Shown: one piece after another, positions 15,598 through 24,329 of the stretch
How positions within the stretch are numbered: the stretch's first letter is position 1
Layout: each line of letters opens with the position of its first letter
DNA from: Conyzicola nivalis_A
GTDB taxonomy: Bacteria; Actinomycetota; Actinomycetes; Actinomycetales; Microbacteriaceae
Reading direction: 5' to 3'
Assembly: GCF_040548875.1 (NCBI RefSeq)
Contig: NZ_JBEPSJ010000002.1
Location: 620,001 to 684,000 of the forward strand
Length of the DNA stretch: 64,000 nucleotides
The notes under the pieces: model-generated
Seen by the model: the letters and a program-made list of their open reading frames with translations, nothing else
Database searches by the model: none
Told to the model about the DNA's origin: nothing
Translations under genes and position numbers: made by a program

Positions 15598-16896
15598 TTA
15601 CTTGTTGGAGAGCTCGAAGCCCGACTTCGCCATGTCGGCGACGACGATCTCCTGCACCTTGGTGAACGCGTCGCGCCACGGCGTGCCGGCGTTGATGGCC
15701 TTGTTCAGCTCGTCGGTGAAGGCGCTCTCGGCGACGTTGACGTTCGGCCCCCAGACCACGGGAATGGTGTCGGAGGCGATGGTGGCGGCGAGATCGTAGT
15801 AGTCGGACTGCTGCGGCATGAGCTTCGGGGCCTCGCTCGACTTTGCCTCCTCCTGGCCGGAGGTGGCCGCGGGGTAGCCGTTCTGCACGGTGAGGATGAG
15901 GTTGGCGCCCTCTTCGCTCGCGTTGAGCCAGGTGGCGAACTTCACCGCCTCCTCGGGGTGGTCGGAGTTGTTGGTCACGACAACGGCCGAGCCGCCCTGG
16001 AACGCGACCGCCGCGTCGCCCGCGGTCCACTGCGGGAAGTTCGTCATGCTCCACTTGCCGATGGTGTCGGGGGCGACGCCCTCGATGACGCCGGGAGCCC
16101 ACAGGGCCGACGGCCAGGAGAGCATGGTGCCGCCGTTGGCCTTCGCGTTCCACTCGGGCGTCAGGATCGGCTCGGTGCTGATGACGTCACGCTCGACCAG
16201 GTCCTGGAAGAAGTCGGCCACCTCGAGCGACGCCTCGTCGGCAATGCCGACCGTCCACTCGTTGCCGTCGAGCGACCACCATTCGGCGCCGGCCTGGGTG
16301 GCGACGCCGGCGTAGAACGCCCACTGGTCGGCGGGCAGCGACGCGAGGTACGCGTTGGGGTCGGCGGCCCGCACGGCCTCGGCGGCGGTGGCGAACTCGG
16401 CCCACGTGGTGGGCACGGGGATGCCCCACTGCTCGAGTAGGTCGGAGCGGTAGACGAGGGCCATCGGTCCGACGTCCTGCGGCAGCCCGAAGACGTGGCC
16501 GTCGATGGTGGTCTGCGCGAGGGTGCCTTCCGCGTAGGCGTCGGTCACCTCGTCGCCGACCAGGTCGGTGATGTCGAGCGCGACGTCGGCGACGATGAGC
16601 GACGGCAGGGTCGGGTACTCGACGGCGGCCAGGTCGGGGGCGTTGCCCGCACGGCTGGCGGTGAGCAGCTTGGCGGAGGAGTCCTTGCCGCCGCCGGCGT
16701 CGGTGTACTTGACCTGAATGTCGGGGTTCTCCTCGTTCCAGACATCCACCAGCTCCTGCGTGTTCGGCGCCCACGACCAGAAGTCGAGCGTCACCTTTCC
16801 GCCGGAGTCGCCGCCGCCGCCGGCGGAGCAGGCGCTGAGCAGCAGGGCGCTGGCGCCGAACACGGCGATCGACGTGATGAGCTTTTTCTTCTTCAT
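15598..16896 (-). CDS. Sugar-binding lipoprotein of a CUT1 ABC importer
   Basis: A 432-residue extracellular solute-binding protein (family 1). It has a basic start (MKKKKL), a hydrophobic signal to about residue 19 and the lipobox LSAC, so it is anchored by lipid outside the membrane after a flexible Gly/Ser linker. The mature part begins VTLDFWSWAPNTQELVDVWN, typical of oligosaccharide binders. ATG 16896 is preceded by GGAAGT at good spacing. A perfect LacI-type operator lies 49 bases upstream. It would bind the oligosaccharide and hand it to the two permeases. The ligand is not proven; xyloglucan fragments are inferred from the enzymes. Confidence 0.92.
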   Translation of the reverse strand: MKKKKLITSIAVFGASALLLSACSAGGGGDSGGKVTLDFWSWAPNTQELVDVWNEENPDIQVKYTDAGGGKDSSAKLLTASRAGNAPDLAAVEYPTLPSLIVADVALDITDLVGDEVTDAYAEGTLAQTTIDGHVFGLPQDVGPMALVYRSDLLEQWGIPVPTTWAEFATAAEAVRAADPNAYLASLPADQWAFYAGVATQAGAEWWSLDGNEWTVGIADEASLEVADFFQDLVERDVISTEPILTPEWNAKANGGTMLSWPSALWAPGVIEGVAPDTIGKWSMTNFPQWTAGDAAVAFQGGSAVVVTNNSDHPEEAVKFATWLNASEEGANLILTVQNGYPAATSGQEEAKSSEAPKLMPQQSDYYDLAATIASDTIPVVWGPNVNVAESAFTDELNKAINAGTPWRDAFTKVQEIVVADMAKSGFELSNK

Positions 16897-16944
16897 GGTT
16901 CTACTTCCTTGTAGCCGAGGGGTTCTCGTCGGTGTGTTGGATTG

Positions 16945-16958
16945 TCGAAGCGCTTCGA
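16945..16958. promoter_or_regulatory. LacI-family operator before the importer/hydrolase operon
   Basis: TCGAAGCGCTTCGA is a perfect 14-base palindrome, 49 bases upstream of the binding-protein start. Near-identical copies flank the start region of the adjacent LacI-type gene. Confidence 0.8.
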
Positions 16959-16994
16959 TTGATGATCGGACGCCGGGTCGGTCGGTCGGAGGGG

Positions 16995-18014
16995 TCAGAG
17001 AGCGGCAGCCGCCGGGGGAGCGGTGGATTGCTTGCGCTGGTAGGTCGGGGCGATGAGCTCGACGTGGGGGTCGACGAAGCCGGCCAGCTGCTGCACGACG
17101 AGCTCGACCGCGCGCTGTCCCGATGACTGGGCCGGCAGCGGGATCACGTCGATCGGGGGCAGGAAATGCTCGGTGGAGAAGCTCGAGCACGCGGAGACGA
17201 TCGACAGCGCGGCCGGAACCGCGACCTCCCGCTCGCGCAGCACCTCGAGCAGGATTCCGTGGATGTTCTCGTTGCAGTTGAGTACGACCGCGGTCATGTC
17301 CGGCAGCTGCGCGCGGAGCCCGTCGAGCGACGCCTCGACGCCCTCGCGTGTCGCCTCCGTCGTGTGGAATGCGGTCGCGATTCCCGATTCGCCGCCCGCC
17401 TCGAGGAACGAGTCGCGGAAGCGCGGGGCGTAATTTGAGCCGCGCCCGTAGAGCTGCTCGGCGTGGCCCATGAGTCCGACCGACGTGTGCCCGAGCTCGA
17501 CGAGTCGTGCGAGCGACAGCCGGGCCGCCGCCTCGAAGTCCAGGTCGACACAGGTGAGGCCCTCGGTGTCGCCGGGGATGCCGATCAGCACCGACGGGAG
17601 TCCGAGCTCGCGGACGACGGCGGTGCGCTCGTCGTCGGTGGTGACGTCGAGCATCACGATTCCGTCGACGAGCGAGCTGGATGCGACCCGGCGCAGACCC
17701 GTGGTGGCCTCGCCCTCGGTGAGCAGCAGCACGTCGTAGTCGAAGCTGCGCGCCGCCGTGACGACAGCGAGCACGAATGCCATGAGCGCCGGCGGATGGG
17801 TGTCTTCGTGCATCGGAGCGGTGAGCGCGAGGATGTTGGTGCGGGACCCGGCGAGCATGCGGGCGCCGGCGTTCGGCCGGTAACCGAGCTCGTGCACGGC
17901 CTCGGCGATGCGGGTCTTGGTGGCCTCGGCGATCGGACGCTTGCCCGACAGGGCGTAGGAGACGGTGCTGATGGACACACCGGCGACGCGTGCCACGTCG
18001 GTGATGTTAGCCAT
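16995..18014 (-). CDS. LacI family transcriptional regulator
   Basis: A 339-residue repressor with an N-terminal helix-turn-helix and hinge (NITDVARVAGVSISTVSYAL, then SGKRPIAEATKTRI and LGYRPNAGARMLAG), followed by a periplasmic-binding-like sugar sensor domain. ATG 18014 (MANITD) is chosen because it begins the HTH as in the family and has GGAG 5 bases upstream. It lies just upstream of the importer operon on the same strand and diverges from the esterase. Three operators surround it, so it probably represses both directions and itself until an imported sugar binds. The inducer is unknown. Confidence 0.92.
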   Translation of the reverse strand: MANITDVARVAGVSISTVSYALSGKRPIAEATKTRIAEAVHELGYRPNAGARMLAGSRTNILALTAPMHEDTHPPALMAFVLAVVTAARSFDYDVLLLTEGEATTGLRRVASSSLVDGIVMLDVTTDDERTAVVRELGLPSVLIGIPGDTEGLTCVDLDFEAAARLSLARLVELGHTSVGLMGHAEQLYGRGSNYAPRFRDSFLEAGGESGIATAFHTTEATREGVEASLDGLRAQLPDMTAVVLNCNENIHGILLEVLREREVAVPAALSIVSACSSFSTEHFLPPIDVIPLPAQSSGQRAVELVVQQLAGFVDPHVELIAPTYQRKQSTAPPAAAAL

Positions 18015-18027
18015 GTGAACTCCGTTG

Positions 18028-18041
18028 TCTAAGCGCTTCGA
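18028..18041. promoter_or_regulatory. LacI-family operator, copy 2
   Basis: TCTAAGCGCTTCGA, one change from the perfect palindrome, lies 14 bases upstream of the lacI-type start. Its position is suited to autorepression. Confidence 0.75.
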
Positions 18042-18068
18042 TGAATGCCTGCAGGCCACGCTAGGTCA

Positions 18069-18082
18069 TCGAAGCGCTTCGC
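18069..18082. promoter_or_regulatory. LacI-family operator, copy 3
   Basis: TCGAAGCGCTTCGC lies between the regulator and the divergent esterase; its centre is 41 bases from the centre of copy 2, close to four helical turns. This could allow a repressor to hold both sites. Confidence 0.75.
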
Positions 18083-18138
18083 GCAAGCAAATTGTGGTTC
18101 TGTACAACAAATTGAATTTGCCTCGCGGCAGCACCGGC

Positions 18139-18144
18139 TAGCAT
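18139..18144 (+). promoter_or_regulatory. -10 box (TAGCAT) of leaderless esterase gene
   Basis: TAGCAT ends 6 bases before the ATG at 18151. Confidence 0.55.
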
Positions 18145-18150
18145 GACGGC

Positions 18151-18888
18151 ATGACCGACACCGCCGCCGCCCCGCTCGCCGACGACCTCGACTTCCGCGC
18201 GGCCGACGGGCCCGCTGCCACACCCCGGCCGCTTATGCTCGTGCTGCCGGGCGGCGGCTACGTCGCCCACGCCGACCACGAGGGGCGGGTGATCGCCGAC
18301 TGGCTGGCCGGGCTCGGCGTCAACGCCCTGACCCTGCGCTACCCGGTGGCGCCCGCGCGTCATCCCGACGCCCTGCTGCGCGCCCAGGAGGTCGTCGCCG
18401 CGGCGCGAACCGGCACCCTCGACCTCGGCGAGAACGTCGACCGCTCGCGCATCGGCGTCATCGGCTTCTCGGCCGGCGGGCACCTCGCGGCGCAGCTGTC
18501 GACAGCCGCGCAGTCGGCCGCGCGCGTCGACCTCGCCGTGCTCGCCTACCCCGTCGTCTCCATGGTGCACGAACCGCACGCGGGCTCGCTCGAGAGCCTC
18601 CTCGGCCCTGCCAGCGCCCCGCACGCGCGGCGCGAGCTGAGCCAGGAGCTGCGCGTCGACCGGTTCACTCCCCCGACGTTCCTCTGGCACACCGGCGAGG
18701 ACGACGCCGTCCCCGTGAGCCACTCGCTGCGCTACGCGAGCGCTCTCGCCGAGCACGACGTGCCGTTCGAGCTGCACGTCTTCGAGGGCGGCGGACACGG
18801 CAGGGGGCTCGCGCGCGGCGAGGGCCCGCTCGAGCAGTGGGCGCCGCTGTGCGCCCTGTGGCTGGGGCAGCGCGGCTGGCTCGGCTAG
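18151..18888 (+). CDS. Alpha/beta hydrolase, probable carbohydrate esterase
   Basis: A 245-residue esterase-type hydrolase. The oxyanion loop is LPGGGY, the nucleophile serine is in GFSAGGH, the acid is probably in HTGEDDAVPV and the histidine in GGGHGRG. This order and length match the BD-FAE/acetyl-xylan-esterase-like group that removes acetyl groups from sugars. No signal peptide is seen, so it would deacetylate imported oligosaccharides. It diverges from the LacI-type gene, with two operators between, which ties it to the glycan operon. Xyloglucan galactose is often acetylated in plants, so the role is plausible but inferred. Confidence 0.8.
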   Translation: MTDTAAAPLADDLDFRAADGPAATPRPLMLVLPGGGYVAHADHEGRVIADWLAGLGVNALTLRYPVAPARHPDALLRAQEVVAAARTGTLDLGENVDRSRIGVIGFSAGGHLAAQLSTAAQSAARVDLAVLAYPVVSMVHEPHAGSLESLLGPASAPHARRELSQELRVDRFTPPTFLWHTGEDDAVPVSHSLRYASALAEHDVPFELHVFEGGGHGRGLARGEGPLEQWAPLCALWLGQRGWLG

Positions 18889-18919
18889 CGGCTGGCTCGG
18901 CTAGCGGCTGGCTCGACTC
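18872..18919. repeat. 16-base tandem repeat across the esterase stop codon
   Basis: Two perfect copies of GCGGCTGGCTCGGCTA (18872-18887, 18888-18903) and a diverged third (18904-18919). The first copy carries the end of the esterase and most of its TAG, so the repeat probably arose by duplication of the gene end. Confidence 0.8.
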
Positions 18920-18942
18920 GCGGCCGACCCGGCCGTCAGCGG

Positions 18943-19485
18943 CTAGGGCAGCACGCCGACCGACGCGAGCGCCGCACGTACGAGCGCGCCGCGGCCGCCC
19001 TCCATGTCGGCGCTGATGCCGGGCGAGACGGCCTCGGCGGGGGTCATCCACGTCATCTCCAACGCGTCCTGGCGCGGGTCGCAGGTTCCCGTGACGGGCA
19101 CGACGTAGGCCATGGCGACCGCGTGCTGGCGGGCGTCGGTGTACGGGCTGTCGTTCGGCCAGGGGAAGTACTCGGCGATCGAGAACGGGGTAGGGCTGGC
19201 GGGCAGCAGCGGGAATGCCATCGGACCCAGGTCCTTCTCCAGGTGCCGGAAGAGCGCGTCGCGCAGCGTCTCGCCGTACATCACGCGCCCGGAGACCAGG
19301 GTGCGCGTGATGGCCCCCTCGTCGGACGCGCGCAGCAGCATGCCCACCTCGGTGACGCGGCCGAGGCCGTTCACGCGAACGGGCACAGCCTCCACGTAGA
19401 GGAGGGGGAGCCGGCGCCGGGTCTCGGCGAGCTCCTCTTCTGACAGCCAGCCGGAATTGGGATCTGGGGTGCCTACGGAGCTCAT
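18943..19485 (-). CDS. NUDIX-hydrolase-like protein (DUF4916 type)
   Basis: A 180-residue protein of the NUDIX-like DUF4916 group: LLYVEAVPVRVNGLGRVTEVGMLLRA, then SGRVMYGETLRDALFRHLEKDLG in place of the classic Nudix box, and ALEMTWMTPAEA. The canonical GX5EX7REUXEEXGU is not intact: the acidic REUXEE cluster is reduced to RDALFRHLEKD, so hydrolysis of nucleoside diphosphates is doubtful. ATG 19485 is preceded by TAACAA ending 6 bases upstream, a weaker version of the leaderless pattern here. It diverges from the Lhr-type helicase gene. Confidence 0.7.
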   Translation of the reverse strand: MSSVGTPDPNSGWLSEEELAETRRRLPLLYVEAVPVRVNGLGRVTEVGMLLRASDEGAITRTLVSGRVMYGETLRDALFRHLEKDLGPMAFPLLPASPTPFSIAEYFPWPNDSPYTDARQHAVAMAYVVPVTGTCDPRQDALEMTWMTPAEAVSPGISADMEGGRGALVRAALASVGVLP

Positions 19486-19584
19486 GCTCCATTGTTACTC
19501 ATCCGCGCGCCCGACTGCTGCGCAGACGCGGGGCCGGTAGGCAATAGCGGGCGGATGTCGGGGGTTCGCGAGAAGATGGGGAAT

Positions 19585-22500
19585 ATGGGCGACGTGCTGT
19601 CGAGATTTTCCCCAGCGACCAGGGAGTGGTTCGACGGCGCCTTCAGCGAGCCCACGGCCGCGCAGCTGGGCGCGTGGGAGGCGGTCTCGAGCGGCAGCCA
19701 CGCGCTCGTCGTCGCGCCCACCGGATCGGGCAAGACGCTCGCCGCGTTTCTGTGGGCCATCGACCGGCTCGCATCGACTCCCCCGCCGCAGAACCCGCTG
19801 CACCGCACCCGCGTGCTCTACATCTCGCCGCTCAAGGCGCTCGGCGTCGACGTGGAGCGCAATCTGCGCGCGCCGCTGGTCGGCGTCACCCAGACCGCGA
19901 AGCGCCTCGGGGTGCCGGCGCCCGACGTGACCGTCGGTGTGCGCTCGGGCGACACCACCCCCGGAGACCGCCGGGTGCTCGCACGCACACCTCCCGACAT
20001 CCTCATCACCACCCCGGAGTCGCTGTATCTCATGCTCACGAGCGCCGCGAAGGAGACCCTCGTCGGCATCGAGACGGTCATCATCGACGAGGTGCACGCC
20101 GTGGCCTCGACGAAGCGCGGCGCGCACCTCGCCGTGTCGCTCGAGCGGCTCGACGCCATGCTCGAGAAGCCGGCCCAGCGCATCGGGCTCAGCGCCACCG
20201 TGCGCCCGCGCGAGGAGGTCGCGCGCTTCCTCGCCGGCGCCGCGCCGGTCACCATCGTCGCCCCGGTCTCGAGCAAGAAATTCGACCTGACCGTGGTCGT
20301 GCCGGTGGAGGACATGACCGAGCTCGGCGCCGCGCCCGCCCTCGAGGGCTCGGCCGCGGGCTCCACCCCGCAGGGCTCGATCTGGCCCCACGTTGAGGAG
20401 AAGATCGTCGACCTGATCCTGGCGCACCGGTCGACGATCGTGTTCGCGAACTCGCGGCGCCTGGCCGAGCGTCTGACGGCGCGGCTGAACGAGATCTACG
20501 AGGAGAGGGAGGCGGCGGCCGCCGAGCTCTCGGTCGCTGAGCTTGTCGAAGCGGGTGTCACGACAAGCTCAGGCCCTTCGACAAGCTCGAGCCCTTCGAC
20601 AAGCTCAGGGACCGTACGCAGCGCGCCCGCCCAGATGATGGCGCAAGCAGGTGCAACATCCGGCGCCGCCCCGCTGCTGGCCCGCGCCCACCACGGCAGC
20701 GTGAGCAAAGACCAGCGCGCCGGCATCGAAGACGACCTCAAGAGCGGGCGCCTGCGCTGCGTGGTCGCCACGAGCTCGCTCGAGCTCGGCATCGACATGG
20801 GCGCCGTCGACCTCGTGGTGCAGGTCGAGTCGCCTCCCTCGGTCGCGAGCGGACTGCAGCGCATCGGCCGCGCCGGCCACCAGGTCGGCGAGGTGTCGAA
20901 GGGCGTGATGTTCCCGAAGCACCGAGCCGACCTGCTGCACATCGCCGTCACGAGCGAGCGGATGCTCGCCGGACAGATCGAGTCGATCTCCGTGCCCGCC
21001 AACCCGCTCGACGTGCTCGCTCAGCAGACCGTCGCCGCCGTCGCCCTCGGCCCGCTCGGCGTGGAGGAGTGGTTCGAGACCGTGCGGCGCAGCGCGCCGT
21101 TCGCCGCGCTCCCGCGCAGCGCATACACCGCGACCCTCGACCTGTTGAGCGGCCTGTACCCCAGCGACGAGTTCGCCGAGCTGCGGCCCCGCATCGTGTG
21201 GGACCGCGTCAGCGGAACGATCACCGGTCGCCCCGGCGCGCAGCGGCTCGCCGTGACATCCGGAGGCACGATCCCCGACCGCGGCCTGTTCGGCGTCTTC
21301 ATGGTCGGCGAGAAGGCGGCCAGGGTCGGCGAGCTCGACGAGGAGATGGTCTACGAGTCGCGCGTCGGCGACGTGTTCGCGCTCGGAGCCACGAGCTGGC
21401 GCATCGAGGACATCACGCACGACCGCGTGCTGGTCTCGCCCGCCTACGGGCAGCCTGGCAAGGTTCCGTTTTGGAAGGGCGACGGCCTCGGCCGCCCCGC
21501 CGAGCTGGGGCGCGCGATCGGCGCGTTCACCCGCGAGATCGCGTCGGGGCCCGCGACGGGCTCAGACCCTTTGACAGGCTCAGGGACCGGGGCGGGCTCA
21601 GGGACCGCTGCGGGCTCGGGGACCGTGAAGGAACGGATGGAGGCGGCCGGCCTCGACGAGTTCGCGGCCAACAACCTCATCGCCTTCGTCGCCGACCAGA
21701 AGGCGTCGACCGGCTACGTGCCCACCGACCAGACCCTCGTGGTCGAGCGCTTCCGCGACGAGCTCGGCGACTGGCGGGTCATCCTGCACTCCCCCTACGG
21801 CATGCCGGTTCACGCACCGTGGGCCCTCGCGGTCAGCGCCCGCGTGCGCGACCGGCTCGGCATGGACGGCGCGGCGATGGCGAGCGACGACGGCGTCGTC
21901 GTGCGCATCCCCGACACCGACGCCGAGCCGCCCGGCGCCGAGCTGTTCGTCTTCGAGCCGGGCGAGCTGCAGGACATCGTGACCGAGGAGGTCGGCGGCT
22001 CCGCGCTGTTCGCCGCCCGCTTCCGCGAGTGCGCGGCCCGTGCGCTGCTGCTGCCCCGCTACAACCCGGGCAAGCGCAGCCCGCTCTGGCAGCAGCGACA
22101 GCGTGCGTCGCAGCTGCTCGACGTCGCCCGCAAGTTCCCGAGCTTCCCGATCGTGCTCGAGACGGTGCGCGAGGTGCTGCAGGACGTGTACGACCTGCCC
22201 GCGCTCGTCTCCGTCGCCGGAGAGATCGAGAGCCGCAGCATCCGCATCGTCGAGACCGAGACGGAGGTTCCCTCGCCCTTCGCGCGGTCGCTGCTGTTCG
22301 GCTACGTGGCCGCGTTCATGTACGAGGGCGACTCCCCCCTCGCCGAACGCCGGGCCGCGGCGCTCTCGCTCGACTCGACCCTGCTCGCCGAACTGCTCGG
22401 CCGGGCGGAGCTGCGCGAGCTTCTCGACGCCGGCGTCATCGAGCAGACCGAGCTCGAGCTGCAGCGGCTCGCGGCCGACCGCCGGGCGAAAGACGCCGAG

Positions 22501-24321
22501 GGCGTCGTCGACGTGCTGCGCCTTCTCGGCCCGTTGTCGACCGAGGAGATCGTGGAGCGCGCGGTCCCCGAGCTGTTCTCGGTCGCCGGGCTGGTCGAAG
22601 GTACTGCGCTCGTCGAAGGGGCCGCGCTTGCTTCGCCGGGCTCGGCGACCGACACGGCGACCGCGATACTCACCAGGCTGGCACGCGACAACCGAGTGCT
22701 GCGCGTCACGATCGCCGGCACCGAGCGCTGGGCCGGCATCGAAGACGCCGCCCGCCTGCGCGACGCCCTCGGGGTGCCGCTGCCGATCGGCGTCCCCGCC
22801 GCGTTCATCGAGCCCGTCGCCGACCCGCTCGGCGACCTCGTCGGCCGTTTCGCCCGCACGCACGGGCCGTTCACCGTCGCGGCCGCCGCCTCCCGCTTCG
22901 GGCTCGGCGTCGCCGTGGTGCTCGATACGCTGACCCGCCTCGCCATGGAGCGCCGGGTGGTCGAGGGTGAGTTCCGTCCGGGCGCCGCCGGCAGCGAGTG
23001 GTGCGACGTCGAGGTGCTGCGACGCCTGCGCAGCCGCTCGCTCGCAGCCCTGCGGCACGAGGTCGAGCCGGTCGACCAGCCCACCCTCGGGCGCTTCCTG
23101 CCGGCGTGGCAGCACGTCGGCTCCAACCTCACCGGCATCGACGGCCTCGTGCAGGTCATCGACCAGCTCTCCGGGGTCGCCCTGCCGGCGTCAGCGTGGG
23201 AGACGCTCGTGCTGCCCGCGCGGCTGCGCAACTACTCGCCCGCCTGGCTCGACGAGCTCACCCTCACCGGCGAGGTCGTCTGGTCGGGGCGCGGATCGCT
23301 GCCGGGCAGCGACGGCTGGGTGAGCCTGCACCTCGCCGAGAACGCCCCGCTGACCCTCGCCGACCCCAGCGGCGACGAGACGACCGAGCTGCAACGATCG
23401 ATCCTCGCCTCGCTCGCCGGAGGCGGAGCGTTCTTCTTCCGCCAGCTCTCCGGCGCCGTCGGCAGCATGGACGACAAGGAGATGACGACCGCCCTCTGGG
23501 ATCTCGTCTGGGCCGGGCTCGTCACCAACGACACGTTCTCGCCCCTGCGCTCGTACCTCGGCGGGAAGGCCGCACCGAAGCGTGCCCCGTCGCGCGCCCG
23601 CGCCTACCGCGGCCGGTCGCGCCCGAGCCTGCCCAGCCAGTCCGGCCCGCCGAGCGTCGGCGGGCGCTGGTCGCTGCTGCCGCTCGCCGAGGGCGACACG
23701 ACGATCCGCGCCAAGTCGATGGCCGAGATGCTGCTCGAGCGGCACGGCGTCGTCACGCGCGGCGCGGTCGTCAGCGAGGGCATCCGCGGCGGCTTCAGCC
23801 TCGCCTACAAGGTGCTGAGCGGCTTCGAGGAGATCGGGCGCGCGCGTCGCGGCTACTTCGTCGAGTCACTCGGGGCCGCCCAGTTCGCCACCGGCGCGAC
23901 CGTCGACCGGCTGCGCGCCTTCAGCCGCGACGAGGCGACCAACGCACCGCCCGCCGCGCTCACGCTCGCCGCGACCGATCCGGCCAACCCGTACGGCGCC
24001 GCCCTGCCCTGGCCGGCGGCCGACCCCGACGAGCCCCGCGGGCACCGCCCCGGACGCAAGGCCGGCTCGCTCGTGGTGCTCGTCGACGGCGAGCTCGCGC
24101 TCTATGTCGAGCGCGGCGGCAAGACCGTGCTCACCTTCGGGCAGAGCGACGAGGCCCTCGCCGCGGCATCCGTCTCCCTCGCCGCCATCGTGCGCACCGG
24201 ACTGGGCAAGCTGCGCATCGAGCAGGTCGACGGCGTCTCGATCACCGGCACGCCGCTCGGCACAGCCCTCAGCGACGCGGGGTTCAGCGCGACTCCGCGC
24301 GGGTTGTCGCTGCGTGCATAG
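19585..24321 (+). CDS. lhr: Lhr-type large ATP-dependent helicase
   Basis: A 1578-residue superfamily 2 helicase of the actinobacterial Lhr type. The first RecA lobe has APTGSGKT (motif I), TTPESL, DEVH (motif II) and LSATVRP (motif III). The second has VVATSSLELGIDMG and QRIGRAGH (motif VI). A winged-helix/Lhr core follows, then the long C-terminal extension of full-length Lhr. Relatives are 3-to-5 DNA translocases linked to repair. ATG 19585 (MGDVLSRFSPATREWF) matches where relatives start; in-frame ATGs at 19555 and 19576 are alternatives. The coding sequence contains palindromic repeat elements that add low-complexity Ser/Thr/Gly segments without breaking the frame. A Nei-type glycosylase follows 8 bases later. 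Confidence 0.92.
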   Translation: MGDVLSRFSPATREWFDGAFSEPTAAQLGAWEAVSSGSHALVVAPTGSGKTLAAFLWAIDRLASTPPPQNPLHRTRVLYISPLKALGVDVERNLRAPLVGVTQTAKRLGVPAPDVTVGVRSGDTTPGDRRVLARTPPDILITTPESLYLMLTSAAKETLVGIETVIIDEVHAVASTKRGAHLAVSLERLDAMLEKPAQRIGLSATVRPREEVARFLAGAAPVTIVAPVSSKKFDLTVVVPVEDMTELGAAPALEGSAAGSTPQGSIWPHVEEKIVDLILAHRSTIVFANSRRLAERLTARLNEIYEEREAAAAELSVAELVEAGVTTSSGPSTSSSPSTSSGTVRSAPAQMMAQAGATSGAAPLLARAHHGSVSKDQRAGIEDDLKSGRLRCVVATSSLELGIDMGAVDLVVQVESPPSVASGLQRIGRAGHQVGEVSKGVMFPKHRADLLHIAVTSERMLAGQIESISVPANPLDVLAQQTVAAVALGPLGVEEWFETVRRSAPFAALPRSAYTATLDLLSGLYPSDEFAELRPRIVWDRVSGTITGRPGAQRLAVTSGGTIPDRGLFGVFMVGEKAARVGELDEEMVYESRVGDVFALGATSWRIEDITHDRVLVSPAYGQPGKVPFWKGDGLGRPAELGRAIGAFTREIASGPATGSDPLTGSGTGAGSGTAAGSGTVKERMEAAGLDEFAANNLIAFVADQKASTGYVPTDQTLVVERFRDELGDWRVILHSPYGMPVHAPWALAVSARVRDRLGMDGAAMASDDGVVVRIPDTDAEPPGAELFVFEPGELQDIVTEEVGGSALFAARFRECAARALLLPRYNPGKRSPLWQQRQRASQLLDVARKFPSFPIVLETVREVLQDVYDLPALVSVAGEIESRSIRIVETETEVPSPFARSLLFGYVAAFMYEGDSPLAERRAAALSLDSTLLAELLGRAELRELLDAGVIEQTELELQRLAADRRAKDAEGVVDVLRLLGPLSTEEIVERAVPELFSVAGLVEGTALVEGAALASPGSATDTATAILTRLARDNRVLRVTIAGTERWAGIEDAARLRDALGVPLPIGVPAAFIEPVADPLGDLVGRFARTHGPFTVAAAASRFGLGVAVVLDTLTRLAMERRVVEGEFRPGAAGSEWCDVEVLRRLRSRSLAALRHEVEPVDQPTLGRFLPAWQHVGSNLTGIDGLVQVIDQLSGVALPASAWETLVLPARLRNYSPAWLDELTLTGEVVWSGRGSLPGSDGWVSLHLAENAPLTLADPSGDETTELQRSILASLAGGGAFFFRQLSGAVGSMDDKEMTTALWDLVWAGLVTNDTFSPLRSYLGGKAAPKRAPSRARAYRGRSRPSLPSQSGPPSVGGRWSLLPLAEGDTTIRAKSMAEMLLERHGVVTRGAVVSEGIRGGFSLAYKVLSGFEEIGRARRGYFVESLGAAQFATGATVDRLRAFSRDEATNAPPAALTLAATDPANPYGAALPWPAADPDEPRGHRPGRKAGSLVVLVDGELALYVERGGKTVLTFGQSDEALAAASVSLAAIVRTGLGKLRIEQVDGVSITGTPLGTALSDAGFSATPRGLSLRA
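20536..20613. repeat. Palindromic repeat cluster inside lhr
   Basis: One forward copy, GCTGAGCTTGTCGAAGC (20536-20552), is followed by three inverted copies: CGACAAGCTCAGG (20561-20573), CCCTTCGACAAGCTCGAG (20574-20591), and CCCTTCGACAAGCTCAGG with GACC (20592-20613). They are read in frame as LVEAGVTTSSGPSTSSS then PSTSSGTV, between the two RecA lobes. This looks like a REP-type element decoded as a linker. Confidence 0.8.
21554..21625. repeat. Second cluster of degenerate palindromic repeat units inside lhr
   Basis: GGCTCAGGGACCG occurs at 21577-21589 and 21595-21607, with GGCTCGGGGACCG at 21613-21625 and a diverged GGGCTCAGACCC just before. These are half-elements of the same family as the 20.5 kb cluster, read in frame as GSDPLTGSGTGAGSGTAAGS. 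Confidence 0.7.
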
Positions 24322-24329
24322 GGGCGTCC

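Noticed and set aside
18943..19485. Calling this gene an active Nudix pyrophosphohydrolase
   Set aside because: The Nudix box is incomplete (the REUXEE acidic cluster is not conserved), so only the fold relationship is claimed.
22560..22660. A full third palindromic-repeat cluster inside lhr
   Set aside because: Only degenerate matches (GGGCTGGTCGAAGG, CGTCGAAGGGG) remain; it is mentioned as a trace but not listed as a repeat feature.
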